A stretch of DNA of 64,000 nt, taken from assembly GCA_002964805.2 (NCBI GenBank), contig PUDQ02000015.1:62001-126000 (forward strand), read 5' to 3'. This DNA comes from Trametes villosa (Eukaryota; Basidiomycota; Agaricomycetes; Polyporales; Polyporaceae). This document shows, in pieces, positions 24,049 to 36,223 of the stretch (its first letter is position 1; each line of letters opens with the position of its first letter). Position numbers and translations under genes: made by a program. The notes under the pieces were generated by a model. It made no database searches, was not told the DNA's origin, and was given only the letters and a program-made list of their open reading frames with translations.

Positions 24049-25114
24049 GCATCACGCTCTCATGGAACACCATGTGTATTAGCACTGTGCATCCGTGTAT
24101 TGCTATAGTCGACACGCCATCCGTGGTGCCTCTGAACCCTGTTCTCCGGCAGGTGGCCCTCCGGGTGTGCATACGCCGCAGGCGGCCGTGTGCGGGTGGC
24201 GGATGCTTGAGACAGATGTGTGGCGTTGAATATTGCCCAGTGCTAGCGCGCGCGTGGCGGCGTTGAGTATTGCGGTGAGTCGTTGGGGAAACCGAGCGTC
24301 GCACGTCACTGGGCTACGCCGCGCCCGCACATCGCCCCCTTGGATCTCCGTCGGTCCTGGTCGGCTTCACTCGCTCTTCCCGGCCCTGGCGAGCTTGGAT
24401 TTTCGGGCCACATCGCTGCCTTTGGCAGCTGGTCCAGACGCTCTCTGTATTGCAGTGCAGGGCGTCTTGTGATGATCGATATCATTGCTTGCCCATGACC
24501 ACCATTCTATGTGCGCGGGCCCGCGGTCTAGTTCTTCGTCGTACGAGCCCCAGTTCCTGCGAAGCCCCATGAGACGTCATGAGTCACATAGGATAAAGCG
24601 CTGCACGATACGGTTACTCCCGACCGGCCAATCCTCTCATTCGATTTGGTCAGACCAGGGGGCAGGTGTACTTGGAAAGCGTCCGAGGCTGTGCTCCTAC
24701 CAACGTTGCCCTCAAGTTCAAGCTTCCGGTTGGAGCTAAATATAGTAACTTGGATGGTCTTTCAATGTGGGTCCTACGCGGTCCTATGTGTCGGAAAAGT
24801 TCACCGTCGTGAGTCTTCATTTCCATGTGTCAGATCATCACGTAGCGATATAAAATTTCTGCGTGAAAACGGACAATCGCGGCATACCGCACGTCCAGGC
24901 ATGTGCGCCCACGCCGTCGCGACGCACGAGTACCTAGAACCAGGTCACCATGATAGGTGCGCAGTCGGTGACGCCCATGCCGGGGTGATGGAGTGGTTCT
25001 CCTGCTCCTCATCAACTTCCTCAGCTCTGACTCGAAGTCCGAAAAGCCGAGGCCTCATCGATTAGAGGCTGTCTATCGGACCAACTGCCCCGTCACAGAA
25101 GTGGATAACAAGAG
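24049..25114. other. Intergenic, no gene seen
   Basis: This ~1.07 kb stretch contains no recognisable coding sequence. A short phrase, GGCGTTGAATATTGC / GGCGTTGAGTATTGC, occurs twice near 24221 and 24259. The downstream part is the promoter of the methyltransferase gene. Confidence 0.55.
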
Positions 25115-25122
25115 TATATAAG
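25115..25122 (+). promoter_or_regulatory. TATA box of methyltransferase gene
   Basis: TATATAAG lies 232 bp before the start codon. It is followed by a C/A-rich leader (ACCCACACGACCCAAACG), as in many strongly expressed fungal genes. Identified by position and sequence only. Confidence 0.65.
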
Positions 25123-25261
25123 GACATCCGCGTGGCGCCAGTGGCACTGCACCAACAAGTACACCCGCCCTTGGACATACAACGCGCCCTTCACCTAACC
25201 CACACGACCCAAACGACCGACTTTCGAAAACACTCAACTAATCCCAAACGAGTACACCGTA

Positions 25262-25330
25262 GTAAGCCTCTGTCTATCCGATAATATGTCTCCAAGATTT
25301 ATTGAACTAAACGGTCGTTCTACGTCACAG
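25262..25330 (+). other. Probable 5'-UTR intron
   Basis: GTAAGCCTCTG ... TACGTCACAG is a 69 nt GT...AG segment ending 16 bp before the ATG at 25347. Removing it also removes an upstream ATG at 25285, leaving a clean leader. Confidence 0.6.
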
Positions 25331-25346
25331 CGACCCGCCTACCAAA

Positions 25347-26171
25347 ATGTCGCACGAACAATCCGTCTACACGCACGGCCACCACGAGTCGGTCCTGCGC
25401 TCGCACTCCTGGCGGACCGCGCAGAACTCCGCCGCCTACCTCCTGCCCTACCTCAAGCCGGACATGGCCCTGCTCGACCTCGGCTGCGGCCCGGGCACCA
25501 TCACCCTCGACTTCGCCGCGTTCCTCTCGCAGGGGCACGTCACCGGGCTCGACGTCCCCAGCTCCGCGCCCGTGCTCGAGCAGGCGCGCGCGCACGCCAC
25601 GGAGCGCGGACTCAAGAACGTCACCTTCACCACCGGCGACGCCCTCGCGCTCCCGTTCCCCGACGCGTCCTTCGACGTTGTGCACGCGCACCAGGTCCTC
25701 CAGCACGTCGGCGACCCCGTCGCGATGCTCCGCGAGATGCGCCGCGTGACCAAGCCGGGAGGCATCGTCGCCGCGCGCGAGACGGACTTCTCTGGGATGA
25801 TCTGGTACCCCGAGGTCGAGGGCATGGAGGAGTGGCGCACGGGCTACCTCAAGGTCGCGCGCGCGAACGGCGGCGAGCCGGACGCGGGGAGGCGCCTGCA
25901 CGTCTGGGCGAAGGCCGCGGGCTTCAAAGCCGCGAACCTGACGCTGTCCGCGGGGACGTGGTGCTACGCCACCCCAGAGGAGCGTGCGTGGTGGAGCGGG
26001 CTGTGGGCGGATCGTACGGTCGCGTCTGGGTTTGCGTCCACTGCGATTCAGCACGGCATCTACACGCAGGAGGGCCTGCAGCGCGTCGCCGAGACGTGGC
26101 GCAAGTGGGGCGCGGATGAGGACGGCTGGTTCACGCTGATTCACGGAGAGCTGATTGCGCGGGTTGAGTAG
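25347..26171 (+). CDS. SAM-dependent methyltransferase (class I, UbiE-like)
   Basis: An intron-less coding region of 274 residues. Motif I (LLDLGCGPGTITLDF, residues 42-56) is the glycine-rich SAM-binding loop. It is followed by the acidic ribose-binding strand (VTGLDVPSSAP), TGDALALPFPDASFDVVHAH with LQHV (motif IV region), and MRRVTKPGGIVAARE (motif VI). The fold is the Rossmann type of the Methyltransf_11/25 group. The substrate cannot be told from sequence; such fungal proteins act on small molecules and are often loosely called UbiE/COQ5-like. The gene stands alone with its own TATA box and probable leader intron. It has no neighbouring biosynthetic genes. Confidence 0.92.
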   Translation: MSHEQSVYTHGHHESVLRSHSWRTAQNSAAYLLPYLKPDMALLDLGCGPGTITLDFAAFLSQGHVTGLDVPSSAPVLEQARAHATERGLKNVTFTTGDALALPFPDASFDVVHAHQVLQHVGDPVAMLREMRRVTKPGGIVAARETDFSGMIWYPEVEGMEEWRTGYLKVARANGGEPDAGRRLHVWAKAAGFKAANLTLSAGTWCYATPEERAWWSGLWADRTVASGFASTAIQHGIYTQEGLQRVAETWRKWGADEDGWFTLIHGELIARVE

Positions 26172-29100
26172 GTGTTCGTGGACTCAATGGACTCAATGGA
26201 CTGAAAGGACTTTACGAAGCAAATATTGCCGTCAACCGTGTATCATAACCATATAGTACCTACCTGACCCTCGTGTCTTCAACAGACAAACAATGTGTTC
26301 AATTGTTCAAACATAGTCGACGGCGAGTGGAGAGCGTGTCTACACGGGTTGAGTAACAGTTGATTGACCTGCGGGGTCATGACAGAAGCAGATGCTATAA
26401 TTTGTTCATTCTACAAGCAAGTACGTACCTGCGAATGCATTTGATGTCTTCAACCGCCATCAAGGGTCTTGTAAAGTCAGCGACCAGCAGCGTGTAAATC
26501 CTCGCGCTACTGTACCTAGGCCTGCAACTTGAACGGCGGTCAACTCGGCCTCGCTGCTGGCGCTTTGAGCTTGAAAGGAGCCTAGCTCGGCCGCCGTTGC
26601 TGATGCCGTGAGTGCACCCGTTACACGCACAACTTCAACCTTCCCCTGCTCGGTCACTGTCTCCTGATTGATGGAGTTGGCGCCGGCGGGATCTTAGCAT
26701 AGACTGGCCGCCGAATAACACCGTGACCGCCCTCTGCACCAACAGATGGGTATAGTAAGTTCGACGGTTTGCTTCGCTTGATTCGGAAGGCTGAGAACAT
26801 CGTGACCAGCTATGTTTGATCATCCAATGAGTACGTCTATACACGCTCCAGGGTTCGCGTAGTAGCTACTCACTAGTACCAATCACGGATTTGCTTCGAA
26901 TACGCCTGTGTGGTCGGCCGACCGTCGCGGGATCGCCGTTGAGCCCGACGTAGAGACGAGGAGCGAGTGCGCACCCACTATGATTTGACAGTGGGAAATA
27001 GGAGCGGCGCGGACTGGACGCTGAGTTCGTTGGGTTTGCCTCGGGCATTGCGCGAGTGGAGTATGACTGCGACAAAAGTAGAAGTTAGATATTGTATGCT
27101 AAAACTAATAAGTACTCACCTGACCCGTACGCGTACGTCTTCCGCAGACGGATATAATGGTCGCTTTCTTATATCAAGTCCACGACCAGTAACGAGCTGG
27201 TATGGGGATTTCCGTTGATGCATCCGCGACGGTCTGCTCGGACTCCTAGTTCGCAAGAGGTGACAGGCGGCTCGCACTGTGAGTAAGGCCCCTTGGCTCG
27301 GTGACTGTTGAACGTTGACGCTGTGAGTGTAATGGCCCATCCTCCTCAACCACCAGAGACGGAGGATTCGGCCTCGGGAGCTGGATATAAACCGGATAGC
27401 ACCGCCCTCCGAGCCGACGTCTGGGTATAACATACGGACGCCTCACGGTTTCTCTCGCTCGAGCCGCAGAGCTGAGAACATCACAGCTCGGCATTGAAAG
27501 CAATCGAGTGAGCATCTATGTGCGTTTGAACACGCTTCGGGATTCGCTCAGAAGCTGCTCGCCAGTGCCCCGAGTCGCCTTCGCGGTTGCTTGATGTCGT
27601 GACCTGGCCAACCACGCGGCCATTGCTGAGCTTCAGCTCAAACGTAGTGAGCCCGAAGAGTAAGAAAACGCTGGGGTACCAATAGTGGTGAATTAGTGGG
27701 AGCGGCGCAGTCTGGGTACTCGCAAGGTACTCGAGCCCTTCGAGTTCGCTTCGGGCCCCGGCCAGCCGATCGTCAGGCACCCTGTCAAACGGCAGGCACC
27801 AAGGGCCCAAGGGCAGCCACCTCCGTAAAGCCCGTTAGTACGGCTCGGGGAGCTGGCATTCGCCGGCTGGGGTGGATCGCAGTGCTTGGAAGTTGGAAGC
27901 CAGAGACGGCCACATTATCTGTTCCATGACCACCTTGCACGAAGACCTCAGACACTTCGAAACGAGGCGATACGTGTTGCGAGAAATGCTTGACGGGAGA
28001 TGCCTGGCGTTCGTACGTCCGCGCATGCAACGCGGACCTCAGCATACGGCCGCAGGGCTGCCACGCGACCATCGCCCCGGAGTACCAGCGAGACGGGTCT
28101 CGCAGTGCGGGGAGACCCAGACCGAAGAGATCCACAAGGGCGCGACCTAAAACGGCCGAGCGCAAGAACTGCGGCATGCGCCCGGGGGCGATTGGCCGGG
28201 GCGTCTTCTACGCTTCCGCGCTTCGCGCAGCGCCGTTGTACGGCAAACACTGGGGTGAAGGCCCACGACGGGACCGGGCGGAAGGTGGTTGCTGGGACTT
28301 CGTCGAGATGGTGTGGTGCGCCGTTCACATGCCGGGACTTCGAGGCGATGGGCGGTGCTTCTGAATATTGCATGCGGGTTGCAGGACGCTGCGCGTACTC
28401 AGCTGCAGTGACAGGCATGCACAGCGGCGCCGGGGAGGCACAGCAGGTTCAGCGAGGGACGGCCGGTGTACACGGGGTACTTGATCCGTCGTCATTTGAC
28501 GGGGGCTGTCAGAGCGGGACGTCGGCGTCCGCGGGTGTCAACATGTCAGGCCCAGGGTCTAGCGGGCGCGCTATAGCTTGCATGGGCGGATGTCGGGGAG
28601 AGAGGCGCAAGGGGAGAAGCTCGTAGCTCGAGAAGCGGGGATGGACGAAAGGGAGGTGTGGGCAAAAGTTCGGGGTGACCAGCGGCTTGGTAATGGCGTC
28701 GCTTGGCCTCTGGGCGGGTCGGAGGGAGAAGAAGATGGGAGAGGGGGAGTGATTGGACGCGGAGAGGGCGCGGTCGCACGCTCGGGATGGTTTCCAGGGA
28801 GGTCGGAGGCCGGAGGAAGTCTCGCCAGCAAGCCGTACATCACCCGCGGCCGTGCCCTCGAAGATGCGAATGTTGCCGCCGCCCCGAGCACCGTCGTGCA
28901 CAGCGACGCGGACGACGAGCTCGGCGTTCATTATGGTGGGGCTACAGGGAAAACGAAGAGGCGAGCGACGTCGGCGGGCGCTTGGCAACCGATCGGGACG
29001 ATGGCAGAAATGTGGGGTAGAGGTCCATATCGGGGTGGGGGGTTTGCCGAGAAGGATCAGAGACTGGGCTTGGGACGCGGTTGGACTGCTGCTTGCGCTC

Positions 29101-29296
29101 ATGACGCTCATGACCCGCCACGATCAAATGCCCATATTCGAGCGAGCGATGTGCTTTCGAACAGAAGCCCAAGAAGCCGCCCTCGTCCCTTTTACTCGAG
29201 CCCCTCTGCCCCTCCTTCCTCCCTCCCCCTCCCCGCCGGCAGCCCCCACCACCACCCCGCAGCACGCCCTGGCACCCGCGCCCGCGGCACCTCACC
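26172..29296. other. Intergenic 3.1 kb, no intact gene
   Basis: No model could be built on either strand. A minus-strand piece near 27610-27690 reads YWYPSVFLLFGLTTFELKLS, faintly like fungal multipass membrane proteins of the DUF6533/6534 kind, but it is isolated and followed by stops. The stretch also contains a diverged direct repeat. The last ~100 bp is the pyrimidine-rich leader of the next gene. Confidence 0.5.
26660..27560. repeat. Diverged direct repeat, two copies of ~220-260 bp
   Basis: The segments about 26660-26880 and 27300-27560 resemble each other in the same order: GAATAACACCG..CCCTC versus GATAGCACCGCCCTC, TGGGTATA in both, GCTGAGAACATC in both, then ACACGCTCCAGGGTTCGC versus ACACGCTTCGGGATTCGC. 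Identity is only moderate by eye. This could be an old duplication of a decayed gene. Confidence 0.45.
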
Positions 29297-31701
29297 ATGG
29301 CCACTCTACCCATCTCGGCCCTCATCGACATTAACAGCACCTTCGGCGCGCTCTTCATAGGCTTTGGCGCATCCTCGCTGTGAGCCCGGCCACCTCGCCA
29401 GCCTGGGCCTCATCTCACATTCACGCGTTTCTCAGAGCCTTTGGCGTCCTCTGCATGCAGGCCTACAGCTACTTCAGGCGGTACCCGTCTGATGTATGGT
29501 GGTACAAGTGTCTCGTGAGTAGCACCCATTTCTACCCACTGAGCGTCTAGAGATTCCATAGCCTCTGGGAGGGTGCTCTGCAACGAACTAGAAGCAATAT
29601 CGAGCATTCCTCTGCACGAATCGCTATGGGGCTCTGGAATCCCGTGGTGCTGGCTGTCCTTCGCTCGGTCATTGAACTCACATTTTATTCCAGGTTGCCG
29701 CGTTGTGGTACGCGTTTATCGCGTTCCTCTCTCATTGAATCCCCCCTCATGCCTCATAGGATACTCGAGCTTGTTGATCAAGCACTCATAGGGCACGCGG
29801 TCTACTTTTACATCGTCACGTACGTCCCGCTCGTCCTCACACCACACGGGGTGACTTAGCGCTAGCTCCCGGACAGTGAATGGGGCCAGGTGCTTGCTCT
29901 CCTGGAGGGGCCCAGATGGTACGTTTCCCTTCGCATGAAGCGTCTCCCCACAGCTGACATTTCCCGGGCATTAGGTCACTAATCGTGAGTGCAAACGGCG
30001 TCCGCGTGTCATGGCATGCTTGCTCAACGCCCGATCCCGGCAGGTGCAAGTCACCCTCGGCGTACGTCGGCTATATGCTCTCGCACAATTTTTTCTAACC
30101 CCATCTCCTTTAGGCTACCGTCGGCGCCATTGTGAAACTGTGCGTGTCGGAAATCTGTCCATGACGGCACTGAAATTCTGACATCGCTCGCCACAGATGC
30201 TTCGGCCTGCGCGTATGGAGATGTACGTGCCCGACCGAGCAACCGCGTATCATATCACCCGGCTCACTCCCAGCGCCGTGCGCCCCCCGCAGTCAGCAAG
30301 CACAACGTCCCGGTCACCATGCTCATCGTGAGTAAGGTTCCGGCCCCCCTACGCCCGCCGCCCGCTGAAAACTTCTTCCCCCCTGGCGCCCAGATGGTCG
30401 GCACCCTCGGACAACTGGGTGCGTGGCTCTCGCAGGGAAGGCGTCGTTGTCCTATACATAGCTGACACGCGCGCGTGCCGGATTCGCAGCGGCGGCGTTC
30501 GGTGCGTCCCATCTAGCCGCATATATATGCGATTTTGAGCGGGCGCTGACGCGCATTCAAATTCAGTCTTCACCGTCAAGGCGTGCGTGCCCCTCATTTA
30601 GGCTTAGCTCGTGCCATGCGGTGCTGACGCGTATGTCGGACAAAGTTTCCAGATTCCATCCATCGTCCGGGTGGGGGACCTCAAGGTGTGTGGCGCGTCG
30701 TCGGGCGACTTTAAGATGCTTTGAAACTCAACGTTCCATGCGTGCTGTAGACGGTCGGGAGCATTGCTATCGGGCTCGGCATGGCGACCGACGTCGTGAC
30801 CGCTGCGGCGCTCTGCTTCTTCCTCCGCGGACTGAAGACGGGCTATCAGAGGTGCGTACAGCATCATCGTACACTGACGTCTACGATCGACGGTGTCTAA
30901 ATGGTGGGGTGGCGCGGCTGCAGGGATGATTCGATCGTGAATACGCTCACGTTGTACGCGATCAACACCGGCGTGATCACTAGGTTCGTCGAAGCTCGCG
31001 TGCTGCGGAGGATGGCAGATACTGACAGGAATTTGATTGTTGCTGGTGTGCAGTGCGATCAGCTTGAGCACGCTCATCTTGGTGAGTACCGCTATGCGTT
31101 GCTCGGAGTAGCGAGCGTCGATGCTGACCGCGGGCGACAGTACGACCTGATGCCGACCAACTTCATCTTCATGGCGTTCTACTTCGTCCTCAGCAAAGGT
31201 GCGTCCTACCATACCCACCCTCTCCTCCCTGCAATACGCAATTTGACACGCCCCTTCTCCTCCTCCCACAGTCTACGCGAACTCGTTCTTCGCGGCGCTC
31301 AACACGCGGCGCTCGATCCGCGGGCGCGGCACGGAGGGCGACCACACGACCGTGCCGACCTTCCTCATGGTCGGGCAGACGACGAAGCAGGAGGTGCACG
31401 TCGACCCCGTGTACTCGATCGTACGTGCCGGGACGCAGCCCGGCTCGGCGAACAGCGCGTCTGACGACTTCCTTGACATGGCCGGCCGCGACCGTGACTA
31501 TAAGCAGCAGACGCACACGGCGGGGACGGGGACGGGGACGCGCTCGTATGGGCATGGGGAGTATTCGCCGAGGATCGAGGTGCCTAGGGAGCCGGTGCGT
31601 GTTTTGCGTGGTGATTGTGGGGTGGCGAGGATGCTGATATGCGTGGGTTGTGGTAGCCTATGGCGGCGGTTCCGCCCATGCACTACGCGCAGGCGTGGTG
31701 A
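29297..31701 (+). CDS. DUF6534-type seven-helix membrane protein, 20 exons
   Basis: Exons: 29297-29379, 29436-29514, 29694-29707, 29760-29823, 29866-29918, 29975-29984, 30044-30061, 30114-30139, 30197-30222, 30293-30327, 30394-30418, 30490-30501, 30567-30582, 30646-30685, 30751-30851, 30924-30983, 31054-31081, 31141-31198, 31272-31594, 31657-31701. They sum to 1,116 nt (371 residues). Family marks include GASSLAFGVLCMQAYSYFRR, AVYFYIVTY, WSLIVQVTLGATVGAIVKL, GLRVWRFSKHN, MATDVVTAAALCFFLRGLK and SKVYANSFFAALNTR. These are alternating hydrophobic helices with a long Ser/Gly/Thr-rich tail. The family is mushroom-specific, plasma-membrane-like and of unknown function. Micro-exons go down to 10 nt. 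One donor (29824, GTCCCG) is weak, and one acceptor (30645, AAAG) gives the conserved KAFQ. A paralog with the same structure lies at 53266-55505. Confidence 0.88.
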
Positions 31702-33161
31702 AGTCCCTGTTCCACTCTCCGCTTTCCTCAATCCCGCGCGCAATCGAAGGTCGTTTCAAGCACACACCACGCCACCTGTCACACCCAGCCCACGCGCAAA
31801 TATCTGATTCCGCAACCCAAACCAAACATCGGACCGCTCTCGTCCATCGACCCCAGTGTATCAACATAGCCTGTCCATAGTATCAATATCCGCTCCGCTG
31901 CTGTCGGACTCTGCTGTCCACACCCTACGCTCCTTACACCCATCCTAAAACACCGCTCGCCGCCCACCGCGTCTCAACACTTCGCAAGGCCTACCAACAC
32001 TATCCGCCACACGTCGTTCGTCGCAGTGCGGTCGGGGTCGGAAGGCGTCCGCGATCCGCGCGGCTTCGGCGAGCTCCACTGCTATCCATCGTCCTGTATC
32101 TGCTCTCGTGCCCCGCGCCTCGTTCTCGTCGTCTTGTCTTACCTCGCCGTTCCTTGTTCCTTGTTCCTTGACCTCACTCTTTGTTCCTCGCCCCCGCCCC
32201 TTTCTTCCGCCGTTCGCCGGTGCCTCTACTTCGTACTCGCCCAGCCTTCTTGGAAGTGTGTAATCCTAGACGCCCCGCCCCGTTCCGCCTTGCAATGCTT
32301 TTCGCCAGCGCTTGTGTATCCCTACGCCTACTACTTCGTGCGCGCGCGCGCCCGTGTCGCCGCCGCGCTATTCTTGTGATCTACTCTTGCGTTCTATTCC
32401 TTGCTTAGCGTGTACATACATACCGTCTGTTTTCTGTGCTTTTCGCTACGTTTGCTTTTCCACCACTTTCGTTGTCGTCGCAAGCCTAGGTTCTCCCCGC
32501 CCCCTCCATCGTTATACTTACCCTTTCTGCTTCCACTCCCGGCGCCGCGCCCATGCCCCCTGCGCGAGAGAGCGTGGGGGCCGGGGGACGGGAGGGCGGG
32601 CTTTGCTGCTTTCTGTGATCGCTTGCGACGAGCTTTAGGCTTCTCGGGGAACGCTGCGTTGCTGCTCTGCGGCTCGTTGGGATCGGAGACTCGGTTGTTC
32701 TGTCCTGTATGTGTACGTTACTATAGGTGGCTCTCGAATATTCAATGGTTGGCGATGCGCCCGCCTTGCGAGGGCCGAGTACTAGTGAGTAGCCTGCGCA
32801 TACCTCAGTCGGCGGAAGACTGAAGGACGGGGTATGTACTCGAGATTAAGGTAAAGGTAAGTAAAGCAAGTAATGATTAGAAGTCCGATGATGGACCTTT
32901 ACTAGTCAGAGACCACGAGGGCAATGTCCTGGTCCACTGATATCTCGACACACCGTTTACAGCAACTACTACTGTAGCAGAGCCCTTGTATGGCACATTC
33001 CCGCGTTTGCTGATAGGCACCCCGGATCGACGGCCCCTCTCTACCTGGACCAACACTTCGGGCAAGTGAGGTAGGGATAGACATCACCAAGCGTACCGAT
33101 ACCTGACTAGTACTGTATAGGCAGTTACCCCCACATACTACTACTTACTACAATCGGCCCT
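31702..33161. other. Intergenic, long pyrimidine-rich 3' region
   Basis: About 32030-32560 is strongly C/T-rich on the plus strand, like fungal UTRs or promoters, but no protein family is recognisable in any frame. No RNA gene is seen. Confidence 0.5.
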
Positions 33162-34398
33162 ATGACGCCGCGCACGCCACCTACGACGATATACTCCCTC
33201 CCGCAAGAGACCATATCTCGCATCTACTGGCTTTTGATCAACTTTCGCGGCCTTCCCAGGGAACCAGAGCGAAGTGTGTTGTCGCTCGCGTGCACTTGTC
33301 GTTTCCTCTCCGAGCCGGCACTCGACGTCCTGTGGCATACTCTGACCTCCATCCTGCCGTTGCTCTTGCTGCTTCCGGAGGATTTGGTAGTGCTTGGTCT
33401 CTCGCGCAAGACTCGCCCGGGCTGCCCCCAGGAGCGGCCATATATGACGGGGATTACGAAATTTGTAACATACATACCGGGCCAGGGCACCATTCAGGCG
33501 AATCACTTCGTCAGTTTCCTGCAACCCTGTATCGTAGAAAGGTTACGCTGAATTAGTACTCCCCCAGTCTCACAGGACGTCCGCCGGGATTTTCACCCTG
33601 ACGATTTCAACCGCTGGGTCAAGCATGCTCCACGCGTCCGCCACATCGACCCCGCATCCTTTCCGTTCGACATCACGCCCAATGCTGTCGAATTCCTGCG
33701 CAATCACTGGCCTAAGCCGTGCTTCCCCAACCTCAAGTCCATCGCCTACCCGTCGGACCTGACCTTGTACGATACACCCATGGTGTTCTCCCCTCGCTTC
33801 TACTTTTCGCCCAGTGTGAAGAAGGTAGCAATACCCCACCTCGGCGACCCACGGGACGTGGTCGAGAGTCTGCGTCTTCACGCTCCTGACGTGCAGGAAT
33901 TGGATCTGCGAGCCCGTGGCTTTGTCACCGATATGCCGCGTTGGCCGGTCCTCAAGGGCTTGGAGATATGTCGGCTGTCTTGTCTGACAAGTTTCGACGG
34001 ATCAGGGATGTTCGTTGCGCTCGACACCGTACTACTTGGCTTGGGATCGCTCCCATGCCTCCGGAGGCTCTCCGTTCATCCAAGCGGCTCTCTAAGCGAC
34101 TGGGGTCATCGTGGAAAACGCGATGGGCTCTTCCGTGCATTGGAGGAGCTCGTTCTAGCTGGGCAGGGCGACGACAACGACTACTGCATCATGATACTCC
34201 AGGCTATAACGCCCGTAGCCCTCCGTACTGTTATCGTTGATCTGGACTCTGAGGATGGGCCTACAACCGAAGCGTTGTTCACAGACCTCGTCGCCGCCCT
34301 GGGTAGCCTGCCGTGCTGTAATACTATCACCCTCGTCACTATCGGGCTTTGGGCCGGTCGCGGTCGCCTCCCACCTCATGTCTATCATTCCCCGTCCT

Positions 34399-34417
34399 TT
34401 GCCACTGTGGGAAGGAT
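34399..34417. repeat. Left TSD (TTGC) and terminal inverted repeat
   Basis: TTGC (34399-34402) is followed by CACTGTGGGAAGGAT (34403-34417), the perfect inverse of the right terminus. Confidence 0.9.
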
Positions 34418-36219
34418 ATACACCTGTCAGAGGCGTGCAGAACACTTCGCCCTCCCGAATAGGTGTTCGAAACACTGAAAATGGACACACCTGTAGAAAT
34501 TGTATAATATTTCTCAGTGTTTTGAACACCTCGTATAGGTGATCATTTGAGCAGCTGTTTAGCACACCTTTTCTCCACACACTTCCTACAGGTGTTTGTG
34601 GCTTGAACAGTACCTGGAGCTGTTGTCAACACTTCCGCGCGCTGAGGGAACCCCTGGGCGCCTATTCTCATATACGGCGGCGGGCGTTGATGGGTGTCCA
34701 TTTCTGGCAACTTTGACACCAAATTGGGAAGTGGGCGATGTGACGACATGGCGGGCCCGTCCGAGTCCGTGACGGACTTCGCAAAGCTCTACATCTTGAC
34801 CTCGAACCACCACCATCCCCTATGCTCTGTGCTTGTCTGTTTCCAAATACCTAGCATCTTCCCCATCGGCCCCTCCCCGACACTTCCAACAATCTCACTA
34901 CGCCCTGTAGGCTGCTCCGACTAGTGGTCAATAAGTACACGCGCCTATATGCGCTGATTTCCTACTACTTTACCCTCGAACTTCGCGCCGAGCGGCTCGC
35001 CATACTACCTTGCCCCGATTCTCTTGCCTGTTCGCAGACGGCTACTCAGCAAATCGACGAGACATATGCGGGGGCGGTCGAGCGCAGCAGAGTGGCTAAT
35101 GGGTGCATGTATGCGGGCCGGCATTTACATTGGAATTGCAGGTGAGCACGTCCGCGCCGTAGCCCAGCTCTTCACTAACCACAAACAGACATTCAACCCA
35201 ATGTAGTCTATAGGTGGGACACCAGGGGGTCGAGCAGGGATCACCTCGCATTGCGAGAACACCCCAATCGCTCGGTATAACCCTCTGACAAGCGGAGGCT
35301 CTAGTCGATCTCTCCATGCCCCGCCCCACAGTGTTGGTCACTTAGCTCCGGTGCGTCATACCCTATTTCTTCTCGTGCGAGCTACAACCGCCTAAAGGAC
35401 GGTCGTAGGCAGAGGCTCGAAGTGCGATGGCAGCATTCAAGATAGCGATATCCCGCCCTTGCACAAGAACCCAGAGACAGGCCGCGCACATGTGGGTATG
35501 CTACGGAGGATGAGCCTCTACGTATGAGGACGCGCGCAGGTGCCAGTGCGCCCACACCCGTCCTCGCTCAGTCCTAATCGTCCCGACAGGCTCTGTCCTC
35601 GCTCATCACACCACCCCCTGCATTCTGATGATGCCCCCGCGCTCTGACTCTGCTCTATACGGAGCCGCTCTCCGATCTCTCTTATTGAGCTAAGTTCTCA
35701 ATCTCCAATCGAGTCGCGAGCTCACTTCCAGGGCAGCGCCGCAAGCCTCTCCGGCGCAGGATCAGCGGCGGCGAAGGCCCGCCCGGCGTTCGCGTCATGG
35801 ATATCGCGCGCGCGCATGCGCATGGGCCTGTTTCCGGACTGTGCAGAGTACGCTGTCTCTCGTTTGTCCCCTACATTACGTGTATTTCCTGCATGGGTCG
35901 ATGTATATATGACTCGCGAGGTTATACATTGCCCTTTGCCAGCGTTATGAACATTTAGGAGCACTGTTTGGAACAATGCCTGAAGGAGTTCAAAACGATT
36001 GATATGAGTGTTCGGAACACCTACAAGAAATGTAGCGAAATTGTTCTCAACAGTGCGAGTCAGCGTGCGGAACACCTATGAGAGGTGTAAAAATGTCCAC
36101 TTGAGGTGTTCTATACAATTACTCTCGACACTGCCCCAAAATGTGCACCACACTCATTCGAACTGTTTTTGCGCTACTGTTCGCAACACCTTCAGAAATT
36201 GTAGATCCTTCCCACAGTG
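34403..36219. mobile_element. Non-autonomous CACTA-like DNA transposon (1,817 bp)
   Basis: Both ends carry the 15-bp terminal inverted repeat CACTGTGGGAAGGAT. The flanks repeat TTGC, a 4-bp target-site duplication; 3 bp would be usual for CACTA, so one base may match by chance. Subterminal regions on both sides are packed with short copies of AGGTGTTC/GAACACCT in both orientations (for example AGGTGTTCGAAACACT near 34462, GGAACACCTAC near 36015, GAGGTGTTCTATAC near 36102). Such arrays are characteristic of CACTA/EnSpm elements. The centre has no transposase-like frame, so it would have to be moved by an enzyme encoded elsewhere. Intact termini and TSD suggest a fairly recent insertion. Confidence 0.85.
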
Positions 36220-36223
36220 TTGC
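36205..36223. repeat. Right terminal inverted repeat and TSD (TTGC)
   Basis: ATCCTTCCCACAGTG (36205-36219) is followed by TTGC (36220-36223), which repeats the left flank. Confidence 0.9.

Noticed and set aside
27481..27810. Possible DUF6533/6534 exon (YWYPSVFLLFGLTTFELKLS)
   Set aside because: A single weak hydrophobic match with stops around it and none of the conserved micro-exon pattern seen in the two real DUF6534 genes.
34403..36219. Reading the F-box interruption as a large intron
   Set aside because: The boundaries are inverted repeats with a target duplication, not GT...AG at the frame junction, and the interior is rich in subterminal transposon repeats.
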